Source: Pseudorhodoplanes sp. (GTDB lineage: Bacteria; Pseudomonadota; Alphaproteobacteria; Rhizobiales; Xanthobacteraceae). From it: a stretch of 36,824 nt of DNA. The translations under genes were made by a program, and so were the position numbers. Positions 1 to 9,411 of this stretch are shown piece by piece (positions within the stretch are counted from its first letter, which is position 1; every line of letters starts with the position of its first letter). The notes under the pieces were generated by a model that was not told the origin of the DNA, searched no databases, and was given only the letters and a program-made list of their open reading frames with translations. The DNA lies in the NCBI GenBank assembly GCA_013388965.1, contig JACAEG010000129.1, positions 1-36,824 of the forward strand. Direction: 5' to 3'.

Positions 1-624
1 CACGTTGACCACACCGGCCGGCACGCCGGCTTCCTCCAGGATCGGCATCATGGCGAGCATCGTGAGCGGCGTGTCGGACGCCGGCTTCAGCACGACGGTG
101 CAGCCGGCCGCGAGCGCCGGCCCGATCTTGCGGGTCGCCATCGCGGCCGGGAAATTCCACGGCGTCACCAGCACGGCGACGCCGGCGGGCTTGTGCTGCA
201 CCAGGATGCGCGCGCCGGACGAAGGGGCGCGCGACAGGCTGCCCAGATTGCGCACGGCCTCTTCCGCATTCCAGCGGAAGAATTCGGCCGAATAGGCGAC
301 CTCGCCGCGCGAATCCGACAGCGCCTTGCCGTTCTCGACCGTGATCAGCTTCGCAAAGCGCTCCGCGTCGCGCATCAGCAGCTCGAACGCCTTGCGCAGA
401 ATCTCGCCGCGCTCGCGCGGCTTGCGCGCGGCCCAGCCCTCGAAGGCCTCGCTCGCGGCATCGACGGCGGCGATGGCGTCCTCGGGCGTCGCGCTCGCGA
501 CGGAGGCGACCTTCTTCTCGGTCGCGGGATCGATGACGTCGAAGCGCTCGCCGTTCGATGACTTGCGCCACTTGCCGCCGATCCAGAGGTCGGTCGGGAC
601 ATTGGCGAGGAGATTGTCGTACAT
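1..624 (-). CDS. NAD(P)-dependent aldehyde dehydrogenase, succinate-semialdehyde dehydrogenase-like (partial, runs off left edge)
   Basis: Reverse-strand translation from ATG at 624: MYDNLLANVPTDLWIGGKWRKSSNGERFDVIDPATEKKVASV...VLVTPWNFPAAMATRKIGPALAAGCTVVLKPASDTPLTMLAM; typical ALDH N-terminal half. Confidence 0.93.
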   Translation of the reverse strand, partial: MYDNLLANVPTDLWIGGKWRKSSNGERFDVIDPATEKKVASVASATPEDAIAAVDAASEAFEGWAARKPRERGEILRKAFELLMRDAERFAKLITVENGKALSDSRGEVAYSAEFFRWNAEEAVRNLGSLSRAPSSGARILVQHKPAGVAVLVTPWNFPAAMATRKIGPALAAGCTVVLKPASDTPLTMLAMMPILEEAGVPAGVVNV

Positions 625-765
625 GGTCTGCTTTCCTTCCACTCGGTAATTCAGCGGCTCGGCGAAAGGGCACACGCCGAATCGATAATCATTTTTCTCA
701 TCCTGATTCGGGTTTCACGAAAACCTTTCGCGCCCCGAAATAGCGACAGCTCCTTTTTCAGTCTT

Positions 766-1359
766 CTATTCACCCGCTCCGCGGCCCGGCTTCGCTGCGT
801 CCGGAATCCAGAGCACGTTCAGCGGAAAAGTATGTGTCTCGAACGGCGGGGCGCTCACGGCATCGTCGTCCTTGAAGGTGGCGGCGAGCAGCCACTTTCC
901 GCCTGTCAGCGCAAGCACCTCGAGCGTCCTCGCGATGGGATCGACGTACCAGCAATGACCGACGCCGAAGGTGGCATAGACCGCCAGCTTGTCGGTGCGG
1001 TCGATGGCCTGCGTCGAGGGCGAGAGAACCTCGGCGATCCAATCGGGCGGTGTTTCGATGAACGCGGTGTCGGGAAACGGGGTCAGCCGTTCGCGCCGCC
1101 ATCCGCCGATATCGGGAACCACAATGTGAGGCCCAAGATGCAATTCCGGCTCGACAATGAATATCCACCCGCCGGGTCCGTCGCGACCGCGTCCGAATGG
1201 AACGCTCAGTTCGGTCTGAAGCTCGCCAGCGGCCACGCCGTGACGGGGTGTCGGCCGCGGATGCGCATGCAGCACGCCATCGATGATCTCGCCGACGAGA
1301 TTCGACGGCAGCGCCTCAAGATCGGCATAGGTCGCGGAACGTTTCTTGGTCTGCACCAT
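766..1359 (-). CDS. Uma2 family (DUF820) restriction-endonuclease-fold protein
   Basis: MVQTKKRSATYADLEALPSNLVGEIIDGVLHAHPRP...VVPDIGGWRRERL...PDWIAEVLSPSTQAIDRTDKLAVYATFGVGHCWYVDP; Uma2 motif pattern. Confidence 0.9.
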   Translation of the reverse strand: MVQTKKRSATYADLEALPSNLVGEIIDGVLHAHPRPTPRHGVAAGELQTELSVPFGRGRDGPGGWIFIVEPELHLGPHIVVPDIGGWRRERLTPFPDTAFIETPPDWIAEVLSPSTQAIDRTDKLAVYATFGVGHCWYVDPIARTLEVLALTGGKWLLAATFKDDDAVSAPPFETHTFPLNVLWIPDAAKPGRGAGE

Positions 1360-1510
1360 CTCTGCAATCTATCAGAACGTCGGTTGGGGGCGCGAATCGG
1401 TCACAACGGGCGATCCTCTCCACTGTCACCCCCCTCCCCACTCCTCCCCCACAACGCGGGAGGGCGCAGAGCGAGCGTGTTGCTCCGCTTGTTATCCGTC
1501 GGCTCGTCCA

Positions 1511-2491
1511 TCACGACGTCAGCGACCGCCGCACCGTCTCCGCGATCCGCTCCACCGTCGGCAGCACCGCGTCCTCCAGAATGTCCGCCGCCGGCAGCGG
1601 AATATGCGGCGTCGTGATGCGGACTGGCGGCCCGTCGAGGTCGTAGAAGGCCTCGTCCGCGACGATCGACACGATCTCGGCGCCCCAGCCGCACAGCCGC
1701 GGATTTTCCTCGACCGTGAACAGCCGGTGCGTGCGCCCGACCGAACCGAGAATCGTCTGCGTGTCGAGCGGCACCAGCGAGCGCAGATCGACAACCTCGC
1801 AATCGATGCCGTGTTCCGCCTTCAGCCGCTCGGCGGCCTCGAGCGCGCGCGGAACCATGAGGGCCAAAGCGAGAATGGTCGCATCCTTGCCGGGCCGCAC
1901 GATTTTAGCGGTGCCGAGCGTGTCGACGATCTCGCCGTCGGGCACCTCGCCCTTGGTCGCGTAAAGCGACTTGTGCTCGAAGAAGATCACCGGATCGGGA
2001 TCGCGCACGGAGGCGGCCAGGAGCCCGATCACGTCGCGGGGCGTGGAGGGGGCCACCACCTTCAGGCCCGGAATCATCATGCACCAATTCTCGACGCTTT
2101 GAGAGTGCTGCGCGCCGAAGCGCGAGCCCGCGCCGTTGCCGGTGCGCACGACGAGCGGGCACTTGAGCTGGCCGTTCGACATGTAGCGGCTTTTCGGAAA
2201 CTCGTTGGCGATATAGTCGAAGCAGACCGCCAGAAAATCCGAGAACATGATCTCGGCGATCGGCTTCAGGCCCGTCATCGCCGCGCCCATTGCGGCGCCG
2301 AGGATCGCCTGCTCGGAGATCGGCGTGTCGCGCACGCGCCTCGACCCGAACTGCTCGTAGAGCCCGACCGTCGCCTTGAACACGCCGCCGGGCTTGGCCA
2401 CGTCCTCGCCAAGGAACACGACATCGGGATCGCGCGCCATCTCCTGCGCAATGCCGCGCGCGACCGCCTCGCGATAGGTCAGTTCCGCCAT
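1511..2491 (-). CDS. 2-oxoacid (pyruvate/acetoin) dehydrogenase E1 component, beta subunit
   Basis: MAELTYREAVARGIAQEMARDPDVVFLGEDVAKPGGVFKAT...; transketolase-like pyrimidine-binding and C-terminal domains. Confidence 0.92.
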   Translation of the reverse strand: MAELTYREAVARGIAQEMARDPDVVFLGEDVAKPGGVFKATVGLYEQFGSRRVRDTPISEQAILGAAMGAAMTGLKPIAEIMFSDFLAVCFDYIANEFPKSRYMSNGQLKCPLVVRTGNGAGSRFGAQHSQSVENWCMMIPGLKVVAPSTPRDVIGLLAASVRDPDPVIFFEHKSLYATKGEVPDGEIVDTLGTAKIVRPGKDATILALALMVPRALEAAERLKAEHGIDCEVVDLRSLVPLDTQTILGSVGRTHRLFTVEENPRLCGWGAEIVSIVADEAFYDLDGPPVRITTPHIPLPAADILEDAVLPTVERIAETVRRSLTS

Positions 2492-3540
2492 GCGAAGCCT
2501 CCGTCGGCATAGACATCGGTGGCGATGATATCGAGCGGCGGCGGCGGCGCGGCCTTGCATCGCTCGGTGGCGTCGTCGACGACCTTGCGGATCTCCGCGT
2601 CGATCCTTGCGATCGTGTCGTCGCCGACGCCGAACTGCTTGAGCCTTTCGCGGTAGAGCACGACGGGATCGCGCTCCTTCCACTTTTCCAGCTCGCCCTC
2701 CGGGCGATATTTCGCAGGGTCGGCGCGCGAATGCCCGCTGTGGCGATAGGTGATGCACTCGATCAGCGAAGGCCCTCCGCCCGCGCGCGCCTTCGCGAAG
2801 GCGGCCTGCGCGGTGCGATAGACAATGTCGGCGTCGTTGCCGTCGATCACGATCTTCTCGAGGCCGTAGGCCGAGGCGCGGTCGCCGGCAGGCGAGGGCA
2901 CCGCCGTCACGTCGCCGATCGGGGTATATTCCATGTAGTGATTGTTCTCGCACACGAACACGACCGGCAGCTTCCAGACCGCCGCGAAATTCAGCGCCTC
3001 GTGAAAGGCGCCGATATTGGTCGTGCCATCGCCAAAGAAGCAGACCGACACGTCGTCGTCGCCCTTGTATTGCGCGCGCCAGGCCGCGCCGCAGGCGATC
3101 GGCAGATGCGCGCCGATGATGGCATAGGAGCCCATGACGCCGCGCGAAGCGTCGGTGAGATGCATCGAGCCGCCCTTGCCGCGCATCAACCCGTTGTCGC
3201 GGCCCATCAACTCGCCCAGCACCTGCTCGACGGACGCCCCGCGCGCAAGCGTATGGGCGTGACCTCTGTATGTGCAGAAGCTCAGATCCTTCGGCTGCAT
3301 CGCGGCGGCGAAGCCCGCCGCGATCGCCTCCTGCCCGAGCGAGAGATGGCTGGTGCCCTTGACAAGATTCTGCAGGAACAGGTCGAAGGCGCGCTGCTCG
3401 GCTTCGCGGATCGTGACCTGCAGGCGGTAAAGCTCGAGGCGCTTGTCCTCGCCGATGTCGTCGTTGAGGCCCGCTTGAGCGGCCTTCGCCTTGTCCAGCA
3501 TGGGATACCCCGGCAGGGATGGAAGAGATGGTTGGACCAT
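2479..3540 (-). CDS. Thiamine pyrophosphate-dependent 2-oxoacid dehydrogenase E1 component, alpha subunit
   Basis: Contains GDGTTNIGAFHEALNFAAVWKLPVVFVCENN (TPP-binding motif) and YRGHAHTLARG; overlaps the beta subunit start by 13 bp. Confidence 0.93.
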   Translation of the reverse strand: MVQPSLPSLPGYPMLDKAKAAQAGLNDDIGEDKRLELYRLQVTIREAEQRAFDLFLQNLVKGTSHLSLGQEAIAAGFAAAMQPKDLSFCTYRGHAHTLARGASVEQVLGELMGRDNGLMRGKGGSMHLTDASRGVMGSYAIIGAHLPIACGAAWRAQYKGDDDVSVCFFGDGTTNIGAFHEALNFAAVWKLPVVFVCENNHYMEYTPIGDVTAVPSPAGDRASAYGLEKIVIDGNDADIVYRTAQAAFAKARAGGGPSLIECITYRHSGHSRADPAKYRPEGELEKWKERDPVVLYRERLKQFGVGDDTIARIDAEIRKVVDDATERCKAAPPPPLDIIATDVYADGGFAWRN

Positions 3541-3608
3541 CGACTATCGTAGCAGGTCGTCTTCCGCGCAACAGAGGCTTTCTCCCCGGTCATGGGCGGC
3601 ACCCCACC

Positions 3609-4526
3609 TCATGCGGCGGCCCGCGGCCCGACCGTGCGCTCGCGATAGAGCAGGTAAAGACCCGAGGAAATGACGATGACCGCACCGGCAATCGTCCAGC
3701 TGTTCGGAATATCCCCGAACACGAGGAAGCCGAGCGCCGTGGTCCAGACGATCTGCGTGTAGATGAAGGGTGCAAGTGTCGAGGCGGGCGCGAGCCGATG
3801 TCCCGCGATCAGCATGTAATGGCCGAAGCTGCCGAACGCGCCACAGACGACCATCAGGAACATGATGAAGAGGTTTTCCGGCGTCGTCCAGACGAAGGGC
3901 ACGACGAAGGACATCAGCGCCGCGCCGACAAGGTTGGAATAGAACAGCGTCGTCTCGTTGGAATCGTAACGCGAGAGAATGCGCGTCGACACCACATAGA
4001 CCGCGTAGCAGAGCGTTCCGCCGATGGCGAGAAACGCGGCGGGGTGAATCCCGCCGGCGCCCGGCCGCGTCACCAGCAGCACGCCGCAGAAGCCGACGAC
4101 AATGGCGACCCAGCGCCTCCAGCCTATCCATTCGCCTAGAATCGGCCCCGCCATCGCGGCCACCAGCAGCGGCGTCGCGAACAGGATCGACAGGACCTGA
4201 TCGAGCTGAAGATACTTGAGCGCATAGAAGTTGAAGGCGGTGGAGCCGAGAAGCAGCGCCGAGCGCCCCACCTGCATGACGGGCTTCCTGGTGCGCAACA
4301 TGCCGGGATGCGACATCGGGTTGAACAGAAAGAAAGCCAGCACGAAGGCGCTCATGTAGCGCGCCCACACGACCTGCATCGTATCCATGTGATAGTTGAG
4401 ATACTTGGCGGTGGTATCGAGGCAGGAGAAGCAGGCGAGCGCAGCGCACATCAGCGCGATGCCGGTGAGCCGGCCACGACGCGCGCGTCGCTGCTCGACG
4501 CCGTATTGCTCCTCGTCGAGTTCCAT
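3609..4526 (-). CDS. DMT superfamily (EamA) transporter
   Basis: About 10 hydrophobic segments; internal EamA duplication (ALMCAALACFSCLDTTAKYL..., GLYLLYRERTVG). Confidence 0.9.
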   Translation of the reverse strand: MELDEEQYGVEQRRARRGRLTGIALMCAALACFSCLDTTAKYLNYHMDTMQVVWARYMSAFVLAFFLFNPMSHPGMLRTRKPVMQVGRSALLLGSTAFNFYALKYLQLDQVLSILFATPLLVAAMAGPILGEWIGWRRWVAIVVGFCGVLLVTRPGAGGIHPAAFLAIGGTLCYAVYVVSTRILSRYDSNETTLFYSNLVGAALMSFVVPFVWTTPENLFIMFLMVVCGAFGSFGHYMLIAGHRLAPASTLAPFIYTQIVWTTALGFLVFGDIPNSWTIAGAVIVISSGLYLLYRERTVGPRAAA

Positions 4527-4529
4527 CGC

Positions 4530-5285
4530 TCAGTAGGTCGCCCGTCCTCCGGAAATGTCGAACACGGCGCCGGTGGTGAACGAGCACTCCGCCGATGCGC
4601 AGAAGGCGGCGAGAGCCGCGATCTCGTCCACCTCGACGAAGCGCGCGCGCGGAATTTTTGAGAGCATGTAGTCGATATGCTCCTTGGTCATCTGATCGAA
4701 GATGGCCGTGCGCGCGGCTGCGGGCGTCAGGCAATTTACCGCGATGTCGTAATTCGCGAGCTCCTTGCCGAGCGATTTGGTGAGCGCGATCACGCCGGCC
4801 TTGGAGGCGGAATAGGCCGGCGCATTCGGATTGCCCTCCTTGCCGGCGATCGAGGCGATGTTGACGATGCGGCCGTAATTCTGCGCGATCATCAGCGGCG
4901 CGATGGTGCGGCAGCAATAGAACTGGCTGTCGAGGTTGACGCGCATTACCTGCGCCCAGTCCTCGGGCTTGTAGTCCCAGGTCTTGACGTTGGGCCCGGC
5001 GATGCCGGCATTGTTGACCAGGATGTCGATGCGGCCGAACGCCCTGACCGTCTCGTCGCGCGCGCGCTCGATTTCGGCGAGTTTCGTGACATCGACAGGG
5101 ATCGCGACGACCTGGCCTTTCGATCTCAGCTCGTCAGCGGTCCTTTTCGCGAGCGCGATATCGAAGTCCCAGATCGCGACCGCAGCGCCCGACGCCAGGA
5201 ACCGCTCGACGATGGCGCGGCCGATGCCTTGCGCGCCGCCCGTCACCACAGCCTTGCGTCCTTCGAGATCGATCTTGTTGGCCAT
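4530..5285 (-). CDS. SDR family NAD(P)-dependent oxidoreductase
   Basis: MANKIDLEGRKAVVTGGAQGIGRAIVERF (TGxxxGIG), NNAGIAG, YSASK catalytic motif. Confidence 0.94.
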   Translation of the reverse strand: MANKIDLEGRKAVVTGGAQGIGRAIVERFLASGAAVAIWDFDIALAKRTADELRSKGQVVAIPVDVTKLAEIERARDETVRAFGRIDILVNNAGIAGPNVKTWDYKPEDWAQVMRVNLDSQFYCCRTIAPLMIAQNYGRIVNIASIAGKEGNPNAPAYSASKAGVIALTKSLGKELANYDIAVNCLTPAAARTAIFDQMTKEHIDYMLSKIPRARFVEVDEIAALAAFCASAECSFTTGAVFDISGGRATY

Positions 5286-5492
5286 ACACTCCTCCCGGGA
5301 TTTTCGCGCGAGGCTACAGAAGCGGGAGCGGACTGACGAGTGGGCACGCGCACAAGGCGGCAATTCCTGCAGGGGCGTTGCCCGGCGGGACCGGCTGTTG
5401 TAGGGTGCGCCATGCGGGGCCTGCGACGGTCGCCCCGTGTTCCAAGGCTCGCAAGGCCCAAGCACCGTCTCCTTCTCTCGAGGAGGGGACGC

Positions 5493-6317
5493 ATGTCTGC
5501 CGCGAGCTTCTTTGTCTCTCCGCACGACCTCTGGCGCCGGATCGGCACCGCCGAGGCGCCGCTTCTGATCGATGTGCGCCGGCGCGAGATTTACGAATCG
5601 TCCGACATTGTCCTTCCGGCTTCGGTCTGGCGCGATCCGCTTGATGCGGAATCCTGGATGGCCGGGCTCGACCGCAGCCTGACCTACGCGATTGCCTGCA
5701 AGGCCGGGCATGAATTGTCGCAGATGACGGCGGCCCGGCTGCGCCAGCAGGGCGTTTCCGCCTCCGTGCTGGAGGGCGGCCATGCCGGCTGGGCCGAAGC
5801 CGGACTGCCCCTTGTGTCGAAAGCCGCGCGCGACCGGCTCGCACCGCAGCCGCCGAGTTTGTGGGTGACGCGCCGCCGTCCGAAGATCGATCGCGTGGCC
5901 TGCCCGTGGCTGATCCGCCGATTCATCGATCCGCAGGCGCGCATTCTCTTTGTGGACCCCTCGGAGGTGGCGGCGGTCGCGCGCGAGACCGGCGCCGTGC
6001 CCTTCGACATCGACGGCGCGGAATTGAGCCACGAGGGCGAGCGCTGCTCGTTCGACACCATGCTCCGGCTGTTCGGGCTGGAAGGCGAGCCCGCGCTGGC
6101 GCGGCTCGCGCCGATCGTGCGCGGCGCGGATACGGCGCGGCCCGATCTTGCGCCGGAGGCGGCCGGCCTGCTCGCCATCTCGCTCGGGCTGTCGGCGCTG
6201 GCGGGCGACGACGATCATGGTCTTCTGTGTCGCGGCTTTGTCGTCTATGACGCGCTCTATGCGTGGCTGCGCTTCGCGGCCGCGGAGCGCCACAACTGGC
6301 CGGCACGGGCGGCCTGA
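5493..6317 (+). CDS. Rhodanese (sulfurtransferase)-ChrB chromate resistance domain fusion protein
   Basis: N-terminal rhodanese-like part (LLIDVRRREIYESSDIVLPAS...YAIACKAGHELSQMTAARLRQQG) followed by ChrB-type domain (WVTRRRPKIDRVACPWLIRRFIDPQARILFVDP). Confidence 0.88.
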   Translation: MSAASFFVSPHDLWRRIGTAEAPLLIDVRRREIYESSDIVLPASVWRDPLDAESWMAGLDRSLTYAIACKAGHELSQMTAARLRQQGVSASVLEGGHAGWAEAGLPLVSKAARDRLAPQPPSLWVTRRRPKIDRVACPWLIRRFIDPQARILFVDPSEVAAVARETGAVPFDIDGAELSHEGERCSFDTMLRLFGLEGEPALARLAPIVRGADTARPDLAPEAAGLLAISLGLSALAGDDDHGLLCRGFVVYDALYAWLRFAAAERHNWPARAA

Positions 6318-6320
6318 TCG

Positions 6321-7661
6321 ATGACGACGCAAGCCATGCCTGCAGACACGGCCGCTCGCCCAGGCTTCGGAGAAGCCGTCGGCGTCTGGTTCAAGATCGG
6401 CTGCCTCGGCTTCGGCGGACCGGCGGGCCAGATCGCGCTGATGCATCGCATCGTGGTCGACGAGAAGAAATGGGTCGACGAGCCGCGCTTCCTGCATGCG
6501 CTGAATTTCTGCATGCTGCTGCCCGGACCGGAGGCGCAGCAGCTCGCGACCTATATCGGCTGGCTGCTGCATGGCGTGCGCGGCGGCCTCGCGGCGGGCA
6601 TCCTGTTCGTGCTGCCCGGCGCCTTCGTGATGCTGGGCCTCAGCCTGATCTACGCGCTCGCCCGCGGCATTCCGCTGGTCGACGGCGCGCTCTACGGAAT
6701 CAAGGCCGCGGTGCTGATGATCGTGGTCGAGGCGCTCATTCGCATCGGCAGGCGCGCGCTCAAGACCAGGCTGCTGATGGGCCTCGCCGCCACGGCCTTT
6801 ATCGGGATTTTCTTCTTCGCGATCCCGTTTCCGCTGATCGTCATCGGCGCCGGCCTGATCGGCTACGTTGTCGCGCGAATTGCGCCCGGGCGGCTCGCAC
6901 TCGGACCGACGCCGCCCCGGCAGAACAAGGACGGCAAGGGCGGCTGGCGGCGCGCCGCGTTCACCGCCGCCGCGGGACTCGCGATCTGGTGGCTGCCGGT
7001 GCTGCTGGCGGCGCTGCTTCTGGGGCCGTCGCACATTCTCGTGTCGATCGGCCTGTTCTTCTCCAAGCTCGCGGTCGTCACCTTCGGGGGCGCCTATGCC
7101 CTGCTCGCCTACATGGCGCAGCAGGTGGTGGAGAATTACGGCTGGCTCGCGCCCGGCGAGATGGTGGACGGGCTCGGGCTCGCCGAAACAACGCCGGGAC
7201 CGCTCATCCTCGTCACGCAATTCGTCGGCTTTCTCGCCGCCTTTCGCGAGGCTGCGCCGTTTTCGCCCGTGCTCGCCGGCGTTCTTGGCGCCGCGATAAC
7301 GACCTGGGTGACGTTCGTGCCCTCAATGGTGTGGATTTTCATCGGCGGGCCCCATGTCGAGGACCTGCGCAGCAACCGCAAGCTTGCGGGCGCGCTCGCG
7401 TCAATTACGGCCGCAGTGGTCGGCGTCGTGCTCAATCTCTGCGTCTGGTTCACGCTGCATGTCCTGTTCAGCCGGATCGAGGAGCAATCGAGCGGGCCGC
7501 TGCGCTGGTATGCCATCGATATGACCAGCCTCGACTTCGCGGCAGCCGCGCTTGCGATCGTTGCGGCCGCGCTGGTGTTCCGCTTTCATTTCGGCCTGAT
7601 CCCGACCGTGGCCACGATGGCCGCGCTCGGCTTTGCGGTGAAGTTCGCGGTCGCAGGCTGA
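6321..7661 (+). CDS. chrA: Chromate efflux transporter ChrA (CHR family)
   Basis: FKIGCLGFGGPAGQIALMHRIVVDEKKWVDEPRFLHALNFCMLLPGPEAQQLATYIGW; duplicated CHR domain with AETTPGPLILVTQFVGF. Confidence 0.93.
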   Translation: MTTQAMPADTAARPGFGEAVGVWFKIGCLGFGGPAGQIALMHRIVVDEKKWVDEPRFLHALNFCMLLPGPEAQQLATYIGWLLHGVRGGLAAGILFVLPGAFVMLGLSLIYALARGIPLVDGALYGIKAAVLMIVVEALIRIGRRALKTRLLMGLAATAFIGIFFFAIPFPLIVIGAGLIGYVVARIAPGRLALGPTPPRQNKDGKGGWRRAAFTAAAGLAIWWLPVLLAALLLGPSHILVSIGLFFSKLAVVTFGGAYALLAYMAQQVVENYGWLAPGEMVDGLGLAETTPGPLILVTQFVGFLAAFREAAPFSPVLAGVLGAAITTWVTFVPSMVWIFIGGPHVEDLRSNRKLAGALASITAAVVGVVLNLCVWFTLHVLFSRIEEQSSGPLRWYAIDMTSLDFAAAALAIVAAALVFRFHFGLIPTVATMAALGFAVKFAVAG

Positions 7662-7663
7662 CG

Positions 7664-8485
7664 TCAGCCTTCTCCCTGAACGGCGCTTTCGTGCCAGCGG
7701 CGCAGCACGAGATGCGAGAGCAGCGACAGCGCGGCGAAGATCGCGATGCCCGCGGCCGACAGCAGCAGCAGGGCCGCGAACATGCGCGGGATGTTGAGCC
7801 GATAGCCGGATTCGGCGATGCGGTAGGCGAGCCCGGAGCCCGCGCCGGCCGAGCCCGCCGCGATCTCGGCGACCACCGCGCCGATCAGCGACAGCCCGCC
7901 CGCGATCTTCATCCCGCCGAGAATATAGGGCAGCGCCGAGGGCAGCTTGAGATCGCGCAGCATCTGCCAGCGCGACGCGCCATACAGCCGGAACAGGTCG
8001 GCGAGGTTGCGGTCGACGGAGTTCAGCCCGAGCGTAGTGTTGGCAAGCACCGGAAAGAACGCGACGATCCAGGCGCAGACCAGCACCGCGCTGTCCGGCG
8101 ACAGGTAGATCAGCAAGAGCGGCGCGATCGCGACCACGGGCGTGACCTGCAGAATGACCGCGTAGGGATAGAACGAATATTCGACGAGGCGCGACTGGTT
8201 GAACAGGATCGCAAGGCCGATCCCGCCCGCGAGCGCGAGCAGAAACCCCTCGAATGTCGTTCGAAGCGTCACGAGCAGCGACGGGCCCAGCACGCTCCAA
8301 TCCGCGACCAGCGTCTGCCCAACAAGGCCGGGACCGGGAAGGATGTAGGCCGGAATCGCGTTGATCCGCACCACGGCATCCCAGGCCGCCACGCCGATCG
8401 CGAGCGCCAGGATCGGAAGCGCGATTTGGAGCACCCGTCCACCGCTTCGGCTCTCACGCGCCGGCGCACGACGATGTCCGTTCAC
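7664..8485 (-). CDS. ABC transporter permease (nitrate/sulfonate/taurine or NMT1-type)
   Basis: GTG start inferred (GTGAACGGACATCGT), overlapping the ATPase stop by 4 bp; multi-TM BPD_transp_1-like protein with VVAIAPLLLIYLSPDSAVLVCAWIVAFFPVLANTTLGL and LPSALPYILGGMKIAGGLSLIGAVVAE. Confidence 0.9.
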   Translation of the reverse strand: MNGHRRAPARESRSGGRVLQIALPILALAIGVAAWDAVVRINAIPAYILPGPGLVGQTLVADWSVLGPSLLVTLRTTFEGFLLALAGGIGLAILFNQSRLVEYSFYPYAVILQVTPVVAIAPLLLIYLSPDSAVLVCAWIVAFFPVLANTTLGLNSVDRNLADLFRLYGASRWQMLRDLKLPSALPYILGGMKIAGGLSLIGAVVAEIAAGSAGAGSGLAYRIAESGYRLNIPRMFAALLLLSAAGIAIFAALSLLSHLVLRRWHESAVQGEG

Positions 8486-9270
8486 AGGGTGCCTCCCGCC
8501 GCCATCGCCGCTTGCAGCGCCTCCGACACCCTGCGGCAATGCGCCGCGTAGTCGGCAGATGTGCGGAACGCCTCGTCGCGCGGATACGGCGTATCGATGA
8601 CGATCTCCTCGAACACGCGGCCCGGCCGCGAGGTCATGACCAGAATGCGCCGGGAGAGAAAGACCGATTCGAACACCGAGTGGGTGACGAAGACGACGGT
8701 GCCCCGCATCGACTCCCACAGGGCCAGGAGATCCTGATTGAGCCGGAAGCGCGTGATCTCGTCGAGCGCCGCAAAGGGCTCATCCATCAGCAGCAGCTCG
8801 GGACGTGTGACCAGCGCACGCGCGATCGAGACGCGCATCTTCATGCCGCCGGAGAGCTCGCGCGGATAGGCATTCGCGAAATCCGCGAGGCCGACTCTGT
8901 CAAGGGACTCGCCGATGCGTTGCGCGGCGCCCGATCGCGACAGCCCCATGAGCTTGAGCGGCTGATGGACATTGCCGCTCACGGTCGCCCAGGGCATCAG
9001 CGTCGGCTCCTGAAAGACGAAGCCGATTGCGCCCGCACGGGCGCGCGCTGGCGTCCCGTCGCCCCACACGACCTCGCCTTCGGTTTCGCCCGTCAGGCCC
9101 GCAACGATTCTGAGCGCCGTCGATTTTCCGCAGCCGGAGGGCCCGAGCAGCGAGACGAATTCATGGCGATGGATGTCGAGCGACAGCCCCTGCAGGGCGC
9201 GCACGCCGCCGGGAAAAATCTTTCCCACGTTCCGAAGGGAGACGAGGGCGCGTGAGTTTTCTCTCTCCAC
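8482..9270 (-). CDS. ABC transporter ATP-binding protein (SsuB/TauB-like)
   Basis: Walker A GPSGCGKST, signature LSGGMKMRVSIARAL, Walker B LLLMDEPFAALDE. Confidence 0.95.
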   Translation of the reverse strand: MERENSRALVSLRNVGKIFPGGVRALQGLSLDIHRHEFVSLLGPSGCGKSTALRIVAGLTGETEGEVVWGDGTPARARAGAIGFVFQEPTLMPWATVSGNVHQPLKLMGLSRSGAAQRIGESLDRVGLADFANAYPRELSGGMKMRVSIARALVTRPELLLMDEPFAALDEITRFRLNQDLLALWESMRGTVVFVTHSVFESVFLSRRILVMTSRPGRVFEEIVIDTPYPRDEAFRTSADYAAHCRRVSEALQAAMAAGGTL

Positions 9271-9298
9271 GGGAATTTCGACAACTCCCTATCGATGG

Positions 9299-9385
9299 GT
9301 CATGCCCGCGCGCGTCGCGGGCATCCATGTCCTGAATGTCGGCGCCATCAAAGACATGGATGGCCGGGACGGGCCCGGCCATGAC
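9299..9385. repeat. Dispersed palindromic (REP-like) intergenic element, copy 1
   Basis: GTCATGCCCGCGCG..CGCGGGCATCC...GACATGGATGGCCGGGACGGGCCCGGCCATGAC; same boundary architecture as 33038-33126. Confidence 0.75.
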
Positions 9386-9411
9386 GAACAAATATTGTAA
9401 TCCGCATCCAT

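Noticed and set aside
1405-1500. C-rich intergenic tract with CTCCCCCACAACGCGGGAGGGCGCAGAGCGAGCG
   Set aside because: Resembles GC-rich dispersed intergenic sequence of related genomes, but only one copy is seen here and no function is supportable.
4530-7220. 896-aa minus-strand ORF spanning SDR and antisense to rhodanese-ChrB and chrA
   Set aside because: Only its 3' part (4530-5285) is a real SDR; the upstream portion is low-complexity antisense translation caused by high GC. Many other long overlapping ORFs (e.g. 27349-28800 upstream part, 30801-32243, 35520-36659) are rejected for the same reason.
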